Of a stretch of 64,000 nt of DNA, positions 1 to 9,347 are shown one piece after another; positions within the stretch are counted from its first letter, which is position 1, and every line of letters starts with the position of its first letter. This DNA comes from Pseudomonas abietaniphila (GTDB lineage Bacteria > Pseudomonadota > Gammaproteobacteria > Pseudomonadales > Pseudomonadaceae): the NCBI RefSeq assembly GCF_039697315.1, contig NZ_CP155619.1, forward strand, positions 682,001 through 746,000, read 5' to 3'. The position numbers and the translations under genes were made by a program. Below the pieces are notes generated by a model that was not told the origin of the DNA, did no database searches, and worked only from the letters and a program-made list of their open reading frames with translations.

Positions 1-404
1 GCAGCTACGATCAGGGCGTGCGAGACAGTGACCCTGAACCGCTTTTCGTGCAGGCGGCGAAGATGCTCTCAGGTATCGGTATCGCTCACCTCGAGCTGCG
101 CGAGCCGCCGCTGGACGGTACCTTCGGAGCATCGGAGCGACCACCTATGGCGGCGACGATTCGTCGAGCATTCAAGGGCGTGCTGATCCTCAATTCCGAT
201 TACGACGTTGACCGGGCGCAGGCCGCCGTTGAAGCAGGTCTGGCGGACGCCATCGCATTCGGCCGCCCCTTCATTGCCAACCCTGATCTGCCGAAGCGCT
301 TGCGCGATCAGCTGCCGTTGTCACAGGACGACGCCGGCACCTGGTTCACGCAAGGCGTCGAAGGCTATACCACCTACCCGCCTTTCGAATCCGCCTTTGC
401 CTGA
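1..404 (+). CDS. Old Yellow Enzyme family alkene reductase, C-terminal part
   Basis: The reading frame is open from the left edge and ends at TGA 402-404, so only the last 134 or so residues are present. The visible piece carries the late beta-strands of an FMN TIM barrel: a VLILNSDYD strand, then the phosphate-binding GLADAIAFGRPFIANPDL segment, and ends in the family-typical GYTTYPPF tail. Members reduce activated C=C bonds (enones, nitro compounds, maleimides) with NAD(P)H and FMN in the cytoplasm. A full-length relative lies at 48272-49402 and ends GYIDYPPY. A good terminator hairpin follows 14 bases after the stop. Family is certain; substrate is unknown. Confidence 0.9.
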   Translation, partial: SYDQGVRDSDPEPLFVQAAKMLSGIGIAHLELREPPLDGTFGASERPPMAATIRRAFKGVLILNSDYDVDRAQAAVEAGLADAIAFGRPFIANPDLPKRLRDQLPLSQDDAGTWFTQGVEGYTTYPPFESAFA

Positions 405-417
405 CCACAACAGACAT

Positions 418-442
418 GGCCGCCATCCGTGACGGCCTTTTT
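418..442 (+). terminator. Rho-independent terminator of the alkene reductase gene
   Basis: GGCCG (418-422) pairs with CGGCC (433-437) and the stem can extend through an inner CA/TG pair. Five T residues (438-442) follow directly. It lies just after the reductase stop codon. Confidence 0.75.
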
Positions 443-606
443 CGCGCGGATGACGACCGGATTCTACCTATAGGTCCCATGCTTGCGTGTACAGAGCAGC
501 CCGACAGCGCAGGCAACTGCCTGTCGTTGTCGCAAAAAGTTTTCTGACACTCAGGCTTCAAAAATCTCCCGGCACCATGTCCAAACCCCAGATCTCATGG
601 GTGATT

Positions 607-1452
607 CTAATCGTACTTTCTCCAGAACTCGCTCAACGCTTCGCAGATGAAATCCGTTTTCTCTTCAAACACCCAATGCCCGCAATCCTCAATAACCCCT
701 CCGACCACTGACTCCGCTATAGCATCGGCGCTCCGATAGCAGTGGTCCCCGAAAGACACACTGCCTCCCCATGCCAACACCGGGACCTTGAGCTTATTTT
801 TGGTCAGTTCGGCCGTTTGTTCAGCCATCTGAGGGATATAACCGTAATGATTCAAGCTGGCGCGCAAGTTGCCAGGCTGCTTCATCTGCATGACGTAATA
901 TTGAACCTGCTCCTCGGAAATGGCCGATGGGTTGTAGGCAAAGTCCCTGAAAAAATGCCGCAGGTATTGCTCCTCACGACCCTCGATCAACATCCGCGTG
1001 ATGTCCATGTTCATGTGCATGCTCAGGTGCCAGTAAGGTACGCGGGGGTCAACGTAGCCCGGAAAGTCCAAACCGAAATAGGGAGTCTCGATGGTCGAGA
1101 GTGACAGTACGTTGTCCGGGAACATGTACGCCAGAGCGACGGAGGGCGGACCTCCCAGGTCATGACTGAGCACATGGAACTGCTCAATGCCTTCGATCCT
1201 GACCAGTTCGATCATGTCCTGAGCGATAGTCTTGGGTTCATACCCGGTGTATGGCTTGTCACTGTCGGCAAACCCTCTCAGGTCCGGTGCGATGAACGTG
1301 AAGTGCTCAGCCAGCTTCTCAATGACAGGGAAAAACTCTCGGTGGTTCTGTGGCCAACCGTGCATACACAAAACCGCTGGTCCGTGGCCTACGACCACGT
1401 AGTGCAAGTTGACACCATTAACGCTGGCACGTTTTTCGACAAGACCTTGCAT
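607..1452 (-). CDS. Alpha/beta hydrolase of the epoxide hydrolase / haloacid dehalogenase type
   Basis: 281 residues, the usual size for the family. The oxyanion-hole motif HGWPQ is at residues 31-35. The nucleophile elbow reads SHDLGG, putting Asp98 where serine esterases have Ser, and the catalytic His is His259 in CGHWVFEE. An Asp nucleophile points to an ester-enzyme mechanism as in epoxide hydrolases and haloalkane/fluoroacetate dehalogenases rather than an esterase. No signal peptide, so cytoplasmic. AGGAG lies 7 bases before the ATG. The gene is alone and faces the terminator of the preceding reductase. Choice between epoxide hydrolase and dehalogenase cannot be made by eye. Confidence 0.85.
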   Translation of the reverse strand: MQGLVEKRASVNGVNLHYVVVGHGPAVLCMHGWPQNHREFFPVIEKLAEHFTFIAPDLRGFADSDKPYTGYEPKTIAQDMIELVRIEGIEQFHVLSHDLGGPPSVALAYMFPDNVLSLSTIETPYFGLDFPGYVDPRVPYWHLSMHMNMDITRMLIEGREEQYLRHFFRDFAYNPSAISEEQVQYYVMQMKQPGNLRASLNHYGYIPQMAEQTAELTKNKLKVPVLAWGGSVSFGDHCYRSADAIAESVVGGVIEDCGHWVFEEKTDFICEALSEFWRKYD

Positions 1453-1832
1453 GTTGAGACTCCTGGGCTATGGCATGAAATTCAGGGAGGAAGTTACGCG
1501 GGGTCATTCCTTGATTTGCAAAACATTTGCGGCCTCGTTCGCTCCCCCATCAACGGTGCAAATCGATTCAGACAGCTGCCTTTTCAGAGAGAGGGCTTTT
1601 TTGCAAAAACATCGAACAGGCAGGCTGCTGCCGAACACGTTGCAAGGAAGAGGGATGCTCGCAAACAGAAATCAAGGCCATTAAGGCCGCCGCATGGAAG
1701 TTGAACCCAGCGGCCTGTACCTGATATTTACAAGCGCCGGACGCGTTTGATAAAGACCCACCTGAAGTAAGGACCTGCACTTCCAAAGTGCAGATAACTC
1801 AGCATATGCACGCAGGTTGAGGTATCAACCGA
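1453..1832. other. Intergenic stretch with one small hairpin
   Basis: No supported gene. The reading frames here are short and lack family features. CTGCACTT (1775-1782) and AAGTGCAG (1786-1793) form a perfect 8-bp stem about 40 bases beyond the LysR stop codon. There is no T tract on either side, so its role as a terminator is weak. Confidence 0.5.
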
Positions 1833-2771
1833 TTACCTGCCAGTAGCGGTCCGCGCATCAAGCCGCTGTGCCCATTGCCCTTGCCGGGCGTGCCCAACCA
1901 CAAAATCGACGAATGCCCTGGTTTTGGCAGGAAGCAGTTTCTGGCTGGAAAAATACAGAGAGATCTTGCCTGCGTTCACATACCAGTCAGGAAGAACCCG
2001 AGACAGACTCCCGTCTTCAAGGTGCTTTAGAACGTCAGGTACAGCCAGCAACGCGATGCCCAATCCAAGCAAAACACTTTGGCAAAGCGCCTGTGGGTCG
2101 TTGACTAGAAGGCGAGGCTTCATTTCCAACGTGCGCTGCTGTGACTCAGGGCCTTGCAGCATCCAACTTCTGACTTTGCCTGTTGTTGTAGAGCGCATGG
2201 CCAAGTGTTCCAGCCGAGACAGGTCGTCAAGATGAGTAATGCGACCTTTTCCCGCCAGATAATCTTTCGACGCAACGAGTATCAAGTGCGCCGGAGCAAT
2301 TTCCCTGGCTACTTGACCAGGAGCGAGTTCGAAGCCTCCACCAATAGCAGCATCAAACCCTTCAGCGACCAGATCCACTTGCCGGTTGTCCAGATGCCAC
2401 TCCGGTATCACGCTTGGGTATTGATTCAAAAAAGCGGGCATCAGCGGCAGTAAAAAGTCACGACCGAAGCTCGGTGCAGCTGTGAGTTTAAGCACTCCGG
2501 CGGGCTCGCCCGCATGACTGGTGATATCCGCTATTGCCGCCTGAACGCCCTCAAGACCAGGCTCAACATTCAAGAGAAAACGCTCGCCAGCCTCAGTCAA
2601 CGTGACCCGACGCGTACTGCGCTGGAATAGCTGTACGCCAAGGTTGGCCTCTAGTTGGGCGACGTTGCGACTGACCGCGGCCGGCGTTAAGCCGAGTCGG
2701 CGGGCCGCCGCAGAAAAACTGCCGGATTCAGCGCTGCGAACAAACGAAAGCAGATTTCCCAACGTCTCCAT
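1833..2771 (-). CDS. LysR family transcriptional regulator (CrgA/DmlR-like)
   Basis: 312 residues with the standard LysR layout. The winged helix-turn-helix covers residues 1-60 and includes LTPAAVSRNVAQLE and the QRSTRRVTLTEAG turn; the rest is the periplasmic-binding-protein-like effector domain. AGG lies 8 bases before the ATG. It is divergent from the SDR at 2883 with 111 bases between them, the classic arrangement for a LysR that controls its neighbour and itself. The SDR / reductase / MFS run (2883-5473) is therefore the likely target. Effector unknown. Confidence 0.92.
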   Translation of the reverse strand: METLGNLLSFVRSAESGSFSAAARRLGLTPAAVSRNVAQLEANLGVQLFQRSTRRVTLTEAGERFLLNVEPGLEGVQAAIADITSHAGEPAGVLKLTAAPSFGRDFLLPLMPAFLNQYPSVIPEWHLDNRQVDLVAEGFDAAIGGGFELAPGQVAREIAPAHLILVASKDYLAGKGRITHLDDLSRLEHLAMRSTTTGKVRSWMLQGPESQQRTLEMKPRLLVNDPQALCQSVLLGLGIALLAVPDVLKHLEDGSLSRVLPDWYVNAGKISLYFSSQKLLPAKTRAFVDFVVGHARQGQWAQRLDARTATGR

Positions 2772-2799
2772 TCAAACGACCTTCAAGTAACGATTGAAA

Positions 2800-2815
2800 C
2801 TGATTATAGCGACTA
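2800..2815 (-). promoter_or_regulatory. -10 element shared with another LysR promoter
   Basis: Read on the minus strand this 16-mer contains GCTATAATCAG with a perfect TATAAT, 32 bases upstream of the LysR start. The same 16-mer, with one base changed, lies in the same place before the LysR gene at 6972-7871. No good -35 hexamer is visible, as expected for an activator-dependent promoter. Confidence 0.5.
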
Positions 2816-2882
2816 CGTACTACTCGTAACATTATCAAAAGCGTCTCATAGCCTCACCACTTACACACCTGAGGCTTCAACG

Positions 2883-3635
2883 ATGAACACGACTACCCGC
2901 CCCCTTACTGGCAAGATTGCAATCGTCACTGGCGGCTCGCGCAGCATCGGCGCTGCCATCGCCAAGCGCCTTGCCGCTGAAGGCGCGACCGTCACCATCA
3001 CATATAACGCATCGCCCGACCGTGCTGATTCGGTTGTGAACGACATCATCGATGCGGGCGGCAAGGCCATCGCCCTGTCTGCTGATGCTGGCAACCCTGA
3101 TGCGGTGCGTACCGCCATCAGCGAAGTCGCCAAGCGTTTCGGCAAAGTCGACATTCTCGTCAATAACGCCGGTATCAGTGTCCTCGGTGCGCCCGAAGAC
3201 ATTGCGTTCGAGGACTTCCAGAGAATCCTCGCCGTTAACGTCACCGGTGTCTTCGTCGCCACTCAAGAGGCGCTGAGACATATGGGCCAGGGTGGCCGGA
3301 TCATCCACATTGGCAGCTCAATGGTTCAGTACGCAGCGTTTGGTACAGCATCGGCTTACACCCTGACCAAAGGTGCGGTTGCAGGCTTCAGTCGCGGACT
3401 GGTTCGTGACTTGGGTCCTCGCGGCATCACGGTCAACACTGTTCATCCAGGCCCTACCGATAGCGACATGAACCCTGGTGATGGCCCCGTCGCTGATTTT
3501 GTTCGTCCCAATATCGCTGTGGGTCGCTACGGCGAAGGCAAAGACATCGCGAGCGCGGTGGCGTATCTCGCCAGCCCGGAAGCCGGCTTTGTCAGCGGCG
3601 CCGAGTTAATGGTCGACGGTGGTTTCACCGCCTGA
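2883..3635 (+). CDS. SDR family NAD(P)-dependent oxidoreductase
   Basis: 250 residues, classical short-chain dehydrogenase. Cofactor motif TGGSRSIG at 16-23, NNAG at 94-97, catalytic Ser145/146, Tyr159 and Lys163 (YTLTK), and the PG motif at 189-190. GAGG lies 8 bases before the ATG. The protein resembles the SDR at 10427-11176 closely, including a shared DMNP/EMNP stretch after the PG motif, so the two look like paralogues and both sit opposite a LysR gene. The next gene follows 10 bases later, so they are probably co-transcribed. Substrate unknown; ketone/aldehyde or quinone reduction is likely. Confidence 0.92.
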   Translation: MNTTTRPLTGKIAIVTGGSRSIGAAIAKRLAAEGATVTITYNASPDRADSVVNDIIDAGGKAIALSADAGNPDAVRTAISEVAKRFGKVDILVNNAGISVLGAPEDIAFEDFQRILAVNVTGVFVATQEALRHMGQGGRIIHIGSSMVQYAAFGTASAYTLTKGAVAGFSRGLVRDLGPRGITVNTVHPGPTDSDMNPGDGPVADFVRPNIAVGRYGEGKDIASAVAYLASPEAGFVSGAELMVDGGFTA

Positions 3636-3645
3636 GGAGGCTGCC

Positions 3646-4239
3646 ATGAACATCAGCATCATAGGCGCAGGCGCCATCGGCGCAGCCATTGCCCATTTGG
3701 TCGTCAAAGCAGGTTTGAACGTCAGCGTCGCCAACAGTCGAGGACCGGACAGTCTCGCAAAACTGGTCGCCGAGCTGGGCCCGCTCGCGCAAGCGGTGAC
3801 GGTCCAACAGGCCAGCGAGGCGGACATCGTCTTCCTGGCGGTGAACTGGTCGAAGATTGCGAAAGCGGTTGAAGGTTTGGGCCCGTGGGATAGCCGGATA
3901 GTGGTGGACACCAACAACCCTATCGAAGCTCCACTGTTCAAACCTTTCGATCTGGGCGGCAAAACTTCTTCTCAGGTCGTCGCGGAGATGGTGCCGGGCG
4001 CTCGGCTGGTGAAGGCATTTAACCATCTGGCGCCGCCACTGCTCGTCAATCCAGCGGCTGAAGGAGGGAAGCGAGTGCTGTTCTACGCAGGTGAGGACGC
4101 AGAGGCTAAGTCGCAAGTCGCCGAGCTGATCAGTCAACTTGGATTTTACGGCCTCGATCTGGGAGGCCTGCAACAAGGTCGACTGGCGCAGTTTCCGGGT
4201 GGCCCTTTACCCGGCCTCAACCTCGTCAAACACAACTGA
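3646..4239 (+). CDS. NADP-binding reductase of the F420:NADP-oxidoreductase-like family
   Basis: 197 residues. A Rossmann GAGAIG motif at residues 7-12 is followed by NSRGP at 31-35, the phosphate-binding signature of F420-dependent NADP reductase relatives. GAGGAGG precedes the ATG at 3646, so this start is preferred to upstream alternatives that would overlap the SDR. In Pseudomonas, which is not known to make F420, such proteins are usually annotated only as NAD(P)-binding; a direct NADPH-linked role is inferred. It sits in a probable operon between an SDR and an MFS pump. Confidence 0.8.
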   Translation: MNISIIGAGAIGAAIAHLVVKAGLNVSVANSRGPDSLAKLVAELGPLAQAVTVQQASEADIVFLAVNWSKIAKAVEGLGPWDSRIVVDTNNPIEAPLFKPFDLGGKTSSQVVAEMVPGARLVKAFNHLAPPLLVNPAAEGGKRVLFYAGEDAEAKSQVAELISQLGFYGLDLGGLQQGRLAQFPGGPLPGLNLVKHN

Positions 4240-4279
4240 CAAGCAGGCCGGTAACCCGGCCTCGCTTTAGGAGATTTTT

Positions 4280-5473
4280 GTGCAACCCTCCTCTTCTTCA
4301 AGTGCTGCATCCCCCTGGCTCTCAGTAGCAGCGGTAGGGATTGGCGCGTTCGCTCTGGTGACGACCGAGTTCCTTCCAGTCGGACTGCTGCCACAGGTCG
4401 CGCGGGAACTCTCAATGACCGAAGGGCAAACCGGACTGATGGTGACATTACCCGGTCTGCTCGCCGCGCTGACCGCACCGTTGACGCTCCTGTGGGCTCG
4501 TACGTTTGACAGACGCCATGTGCTCTGTGCTCTTCTGGCCTTGCTCGCCTTGTCCAACATGACCGTGGCTATTGCTTCGAATCTTTGGAGTTTGCTGCTT
4601 GGCCGCGCGTTTCTCGGTATCGCTGTAGGAGGCTTCTGGACAATCGGTGGCACGCTCGGACCGCGGCTACGCCCCGAGCAGGCGGCGAAAGCCAGCTCAT
4701 TGATTTTTTCGGGCGTTTCAATCGGTACAGTCGCGGGAGTGCCTGCCGGTACACTCTTGGGCGAGATGCTGGGGTGGCGCGTGGTATTCGGCGTTGCCGC
4801 AGGATTGTCGGTCATCGTCACATTGCTGCTCTGGCGGACGCTGCCTCGGCTGCCCGCACAATCCGGAGCCGGGCTTGGAGTGCTGGGAGAAGTCCTTCGC
4901 ATGCGTAAAACCCGAGTAGGACTGCTGGCGGTGCTGTCGATCTTCGTTGGGCAATTCGCGGCATACACCTACCTGTCGCCTTACCTGATCAACGAGGCGG
5001 GTATGTCCTCAGTGTCACTCAGTGCGATCTTGCTGGGGTTCGGTGCCGCTGGTTTTGTCGGCAACCTGGCAGGAGGCTGGGCGGTGGCCAAAAGCTCAAC
5101 CTGGACGTTGATTGGAACGGCCTTGCTGATGGGGCTTCCGATGATCCTGTTATCAGCGGTCGCCTCGCTCGCACCGGCCGTTGTGCTGTTCGTCATGGTA
5201 TGGGGCGTCGGTTTCGGCCTGTTGCCTTTCGCGATGCAGAGCTGGCTGTTCGCAATGGCACCGGACAAGCTGGAGGCCATGGGGGCCATTTTCGTGTCCA
5301 GCGCGCAAGCGTCGATCGGCGTTGGTGCACTGGCGGGTGGGCTGATTGTGGACCATCTCGGCGTGCTGAGCGCACTGACCGTTGGCGGGACGCTGGGTGT
5401 GCTGACGGCCGTCGTGATCCTTATCAGTCAGTTCAGGACATCCAAGGAAGTACAGTGGAGCCCTGAAGTTTAG
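4280..5473 (+). CDS. MFS transporter, DHA1 family (AraJ/YdhP-like efflux)
   Basis: 397 residues with about twelve hydrophobic spans. The N-terminal TTEFLPVGLLPQ stretch is typical of DHA1 sugar/drug efflux permeases of the AraJ-YdhP group. It starts at GTG 4280 with TAGGAG 6 bases upstream. It follows the reductase gene after 40 bases and probably closes the SDR-reductase-MFS operon. A second transporter of the same type, with TTEFLIVGLLPA in the same place, is at 36884-38074. The substrate is unknown; export of a small toxic compound or sugar is inferred from the family. Confidence 0.88.
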   Translation: MQPSSSSSAASPWLSVAAVGIGAFALVTTEFLPVGLLPQVARELSMTEGQTGLMVTLPGLLAALTAPLTLLWARTFDRRHVLCALLALLALSNMTVAIASNLWSLLLGRAFLGIAVGGFWTIGGTLGPRLRPEQAAKASSLIFSGVSIGTVAGVPAGTLLGEMLGWRVVFGVAAGLSVIVTLLLWRTLPRLPAQSGAGLGVLGEVLRMRKTRVGLLAVLSIFVGQFAAYTYLSPYLINEAGMSSVSLSAILLGFGAAGFVGNLAGGWAVAKSSTWTLIGTALLMGLPMILLSAVASLAPAVVLFVMVWGVGFGLLPFAMQSWLFAMAPDKLEAMGAIFVSSAQASIGVGALAGGLIVDHLGVLSALTVGGTLGVLTAVVILISQFRTSKEVQWSPEV

Positions 5474-5795
5474 ATGCATTGAGGAGCGCCGCGACCGGAG
5501 CCAGTGAAGCTGCAATGCTTTTGTCCCCCGCATCTGCCGCCCCCCGAAGAACCGATTTTATGTCTGAAAGCGCAAGTGCTCACCTTCGCAGGCAGTGTCT
5601 GCGGCTTAGGGGCTCTGGGATCATCGTTTGGTTCATACCGGAGATGGCAAAGCCACTCGGCGAGCGGATGGGCGCGGATGTGTATTGCCGGTTGCATTAG
5701 TAGCCCGCGAACAGCCGACAGTTTACCCGCCCTCACCTGATCCTGCGTATGGGCGTATCGATGTCGGACGTTACCCACCAGACAAAGGCTCAAGA
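5474..5795. other. Intergenic stretch without recognisable content
   Basis: Only short frames with no family features. The codons upstream of the esterase ATG stay open but lack a ribosome-binding site and would precede a clean signal peptide, so they are treated as non-coding. Confidence 0.5.
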
Positions 5796-6827
5796 ATGAA
5801 AAAATCTACGAAATCGGCTTCTGCAGTTCTCGCAACCGTTTTGGCGCATTCAGCACTGGCTTCAACGCCGGTGGAAACCGATGGTCACCTTGATCCGCAG
5901 ATCCGCGCTTTCCTGTCTCAAGTGAACAAGGACAGCAGCCCTTTCTGGACTTTGCCCGGCCCGCAGGTGCGGGCCACACTGACCGGGCTTCAATCCAAGT
6001 CGGACGTTGACGTGTCTGGAATAGTGATCAACGAAAAGACCATCTCCCAAGACGGTCGAAACGTAAAGCTGTATGTCGTCAAACCGGAAAACGCCAAAGG
6101 CTCTCTCCCAGTCGTCTTGTTCATTCACGGCGGTGTATGGCTAGCAGGTAACTTTGAAAACCATAAACGTCTGGTTCGAGACATAGCTGTAGGATCAGGG
6201 TCTGCAGTCGTGTTCGTGGAATACACCCCTATCCCAGACGCGGTCTTTCCAACGCAGTTGGAAGAGAGCTACGCGGCGGCAAAATGGGTCGCGGCTAACG
6301 GCGATCAAATTGGTGTCGACGGATCCAGGATGGCTGTTGCGGGTAACTCGGTGGGTGGCGATATGTCCGCGGCATTGACTCTGATCGCCAAAGAGCGCGG
6401 CGGTCCGAAACTACGCTTTCAGGCGCTCTTGATCCCGGCCACAGATGCCAATTTCGAGACGCAGTCCTACAAAGACTTCGCCACAGGACGGTTCCTGGCG
6501 CGGGATTTCATGAGCTTCGGCTGGAACATCTATGCACCTGATGCCGCTACCCGCAAAAACCCTCACGCTGCCCCCTTGCAGGCCAGCATTGCACAGCTTC
6601 AGGGATTACCGCCTGCACTGGTCATCACTGCAGAAAACGACCCGTTGCGCGACGAGGGCGAGGCTTATGCCCGCAAGTTGAAAGAAGCGGGGGTGCCAGT
6701 CACTGCTACGCGTTACAACGGAACTATCCACGACTTCGTGCTGCTAAACGGACTTCGTCAGGTACCGTCGACCATTGCCGCGCTGGATCAGCTCAATCAG
6801 GAACTGCACAAACATCTTCAGCCCTGA
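5796..6827 (+). CDS. Exported alpha/beta hydrolase (HSL-type esterase)
   Basis: 343 residues beginning with a basic signal peptide (MKKSTKSASAVLATVLAHSALAS, quoted in part: cleavage near ALAS-T). The oxyanion motif HGG at 111-113, GNSVGG with the nucleophile Ser185, Asp282 in NDPLRDEG and His312 in HDFV form the triad of the hormone-sensitive-lipase family. It should act in the periplasm on short esters. The ATG at 5796 is chosen because the signal peptide starts there; the ribosome-binding site is weak (AAAGG). It may be transcribed separately, as 322 bases separate it from the MFS gene. Confidence 0.88.
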   Translation: MKKSTKSASAVLATVLAHSALASTPVETDGHLDPQIRAFLSQVNKDSSPFWTLPGPQVRATLTGLQSKSDVDVSGIVINEKTISQDGRNVKLYVVKPENAKGSLPVVLFIHGGVWLAGNFENHKRLVRDIAVGSGSAVVFVEYTPIPDAVFPTQLEESYAAAKWVAANGDQIGVDGSRMAVAGNSVGGDMSAALTLIAKERGGPKLRFQALLIPATDANFETQSYKDFATGRFLARDFMSFGWNIYAPDAATRKNPHAAPLQASIAQLQGLPPALVITAENDPLRDEGEAYARKLKEAGVPVTATRYNGTIHDFVLLNGLRQVPSTIAALDQLNQELHKHLQP

Positions 6828-6971
6828 TCAGCAGGACAGATGACATGCGCGATAAGGGCGCGTGAAGCCTTCCGAAACTTCGGTCTTAACGCGCGATGGA
6901 CTGACCTCATAGCCGTCGTGGTAGAAATGCCTGTTCCCGGGCATTTCAACCGCGGCCGCTTAGAGGCTGCG

Positions 6972-7871
6972 TTACCAATCTGCGAGCCTCTCGACCAAAT
7001 GCGCTACCGCTTCATCTGCAAATCGGCTGACCGCTAACGGAATATGTTTCCGACTGGGGAGCACGACGGATAAGTCGTTGTTGAGATGGCCATACGCAGG
7101 TAATACATGAACCAATTGCTTGCTTTGTAACGCAGATCGCATGAGTGACTCGGGCATCAGACAAATGCCCAGCCCAGCCATGGCGGCCCTGATTTGGGCC
7201 TGGGCTGTGCTCGCCTGAAAACGACAACTAATCTCGACCCGGGCCGAACCGTCCGGACCGACCAAGTCCCACCACAGTTGGCTGGAGGGATGAGAGAAGC
7301 TAATACAGTTGTGCTGATTGAGGGAGTGCACATCTGTGGGCAAACCGAAGCTTTCCAAATATTCAGGGCTTGCAGCCAAGATACGGCGGACAGCGCCAAT
7401 CTTCCGGACGATTAGTGCAGAGTCACGCATTGCACCCGATCTAAATGCAATATCTATCCCCTCCGCAATCAAATCGTTGTGCTGGTCTCCGAGCACGAAA
7501 TCCACTTGGGTTTTTGGATGGCGAGCGAGAAATCCGGCAACAAATTCCATCTGAAACACTTCAAAAAAATCGGCGTGAGCTGCGACCCTAATCCGCCCTG
7601 CCGGCTCTTGCCCTTGGTCGATCAACTGACGACTGACTTCGATCAGCGCATTGACCGGGCTCGCACTTTGTTTATAGAGCAATTTTCCCGCGTCAGTTAA
7701 CGTCAGCTTACGGGTTGATCGGTGGAGCAGCCGTGCGCCTAGACTCTCTTCAAGCAGCTTGATACGTCGACTTAAGGTGTTGGACGGCGCCCCGGTAGAT
7801 CGTGCCACTTTTGCGAAACTGCCCGCATCGGCAATCTGGACGAAAATTGCCAAGTCATTTAGGTCGAACAT
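6972..7871 (-). CDS. LysR family transcriptional regulator
   Basis: 299 residues. N-terminal HTH (DAGSFAKVARSTGAPSNTLS, then HRSTRKLTLTDAG), followed by a substrate-binding-like domain. It converges on the esterase at 5796-6827 and is divergent from another LysR gene at 8325 across 453 bases. The HTH resembles the one at 1833-2771 and both share a 16-base promoter element. No clear Shine-Dalgarno sequence is visible before the ATG. Target genes are not obvious; the neighbouring esterase is the closest structural gene. Confidence 0.9.
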   Translation of the reverse strand: MFDLNDLAIFVQIADAGSFAKVARSTGAPSNTLSRRIKLLEESLGARLLHRSTRKLTLTDAGKLLYKQSASPVNALIEVSRQLIDQGQEPAGRIRVAAHADFFEVFQMEFVAGFLARHPKTQVDFVLGDQHNDLIAEGIDIAFRSGAMRDSALIVRKIGAVRRILAASPEYLESFGLPTDVHSLNQHNCISFSHPSSQLWWDLVGPDGSARVEISCRFQASTAQAQIRAAMAGLGICLMPESLMRSALQSKQLVHVLPAYGHLNNDLSVVLPSRKHIPLAVSRFADEAVAHLVERLADW

Positions 7872-8324
7872 GATTAAGCCATTTTTGGATTACTGATTGC
7901 TGATTATAGCCACTAATCATCCCAAACAATCGCATCTATGATTGAACGCACTGCAAGCGCGACAACGCTTTTTTTTAACTAAATCATTGTTTTAGAAACA
8001 ACACGCTGATTGCCAAAAAACCTGGCTCAACCCTGAAAACGATGTGCAGGTCAGCGCTCCTTTCAGGCTGTCTCCCTTCGAATGCGACTTCAGAATTCAC
8101 GGTTAGAGGAGCTGCATCAGGCTGGAAGTTCTCGACCGCCGTTCAAAGCAGCGCGTGGATTTTCCGCGCGCTCGGTCACGTACTTTTCCAAGAACTACAC
8201 GACGCGGGAATGTTTTTAGCCAGATGGTTACCCACACTCACATCACAGCCATTTATACACCCCCTGAATCACAGAACTTACTGAATCGAATCAGTACTCT
8301 GAATGACAAAGGCGCTGAACTATC
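7872..8324. other. Divergent control region between two LysR genes
   Basis: AT-richer than its surroundings and without a supported gene. It holds CTGATTATAGCCACTA at 7900-7915, which read on the minus strand gives a perfect TATAAT box for the LysR to the left. TTGTTT (7987-7992) and AAACAA (7996-8001) form a 6-bp inverted repeat beside a run of eight T. Nothing else recognised. Confidence 0.5.
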
Positions 8325-9248
8325 ATGATTCGGATTGACGACCTGATCATTTTCTTACGCGTTGTTTCTCTTGATAGCTTTTCAGCTGTGGGTAGAGAGA
8401 TGGATCTGCTTCCCTCCCAGATTAGCGCTTCGGTAAAAAGGCTTGAGCGAGAGCTCGATATACGGTTATTTGCACGTTCTACGCGCAGCCTTCGATTGAC
8501 GCCAGAAGGTGAGCAGTATTTGCCCTATGCCAAGACCGTGGTGGACTCCTTGAACGAAGGCAGAGCCTGTCTGCAGCAAAGCAGCAATGACCTGAAAGGT
8601 CCGATACAGCTCGCATGCCCTTCCGATCTCGGCCGGAATATCTTGCTACCTGAGTTAATCGAGTTCCGGCAAAAAAATCCGTGCATCTCGCTGAAACTAT
8701 CTCTGTCCGACCGAATAGTCGATATTTACCGCGAGCCGATCGACGTAGCGATCCGCTACGGTGTGATTCCGAATTCAGATTTTGTGTCTATCCCGCTCTT
8801 GCCGTTCAACCGCAAGACGCTTGCCGCTGCGCCGTCCTACCTGAAGAAAAAAGGGAGACCCAACAGTGTTCAGGATTTAAACGACCATGCATGCCTGACC
8901 AGTCATTCAAACGGGAAATCACATGACAGATGGGTGTTCCCTGACGCGGGTAATGACCTGACAGTTCGCGTATCAGGTCCCATCATTAGTGATGACACAG
9001 ATGTCATTCGCCAATGTGCTATCGCTGGCGAAGGCATTCTCTACAGGTCATGGCTCGATATATGCCAGGACGTGACCGCCGGCCATCTTGAGGTTCTTCT
9101 TCCCGACCAGCCTGGGGAACGCCTCCCGCTTCAGTTTATCTGTCCGCACCGCAAACAGCTTTCAACGTCGATTCGGTCACTTTACAGCTACCTCAAAAAC
9201 CGCTTTGAACAGCTTGCCGGCAATGGTTCATGTGGTGAACGGCCGTAG
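8325..9248 (+). CDS. LysR family transcriptional regulator
   Basis: 307 residues with the usual HTH (LDSFSAVGREMDLLPSQIS and ARSTRSLRLTPEG) and effector domain. It belongs to the same broad DmlR/CrgA-like subgroup as its neighbours but is more divergent and has a lower-GC codon use by eye. Start ATG has only a weak upstream purine stretch. It converges with the quinone oxidoreductase gene at 9348-10319; the target is unknown. Confidence 0.9.
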   Translation: MIRIDDLIIFLRVVSLDSFSAVGREMDLLPSQISASVKRLERELDIRLFARSTRSLRLTPEGEQYLPYAKTVVDSLNEGRACLQQSSNDLKGPIQLACPSDLGRNILLPELIEFRQKNPCISLKLSLSDRIVDIYREPIDVAIRYGVIPNSDFVSIPLLPFNRKTLAAAPSYLKKKGRPNSVQDLNDHACLTSHSNGKSHDRWVFPDAGNDLTVRVSGPIISDDTDVIRQCAIAGEGILYRSWLDICQDVTAGHLEVLLPDQPGERLPLQFICPHRKQLSTSIRSLYSYLKNRFEQLAGNGSCGERP

Positions 9249-9347
9249 CTCAGCGCATGTCGGGAACCCACCAAGAGTCTCCCGTATATAGGACTACCGC
9301 GCGTACGACTTCACTCTCGGCATGGCATCAGTCCAATATTACAAGGC

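Noticed and set aside
1162..1704. 180-residue plus-strand frame
   Set aside because: Antisense to the Asp-nucleophile hydrolase at its 5' half; no family features.
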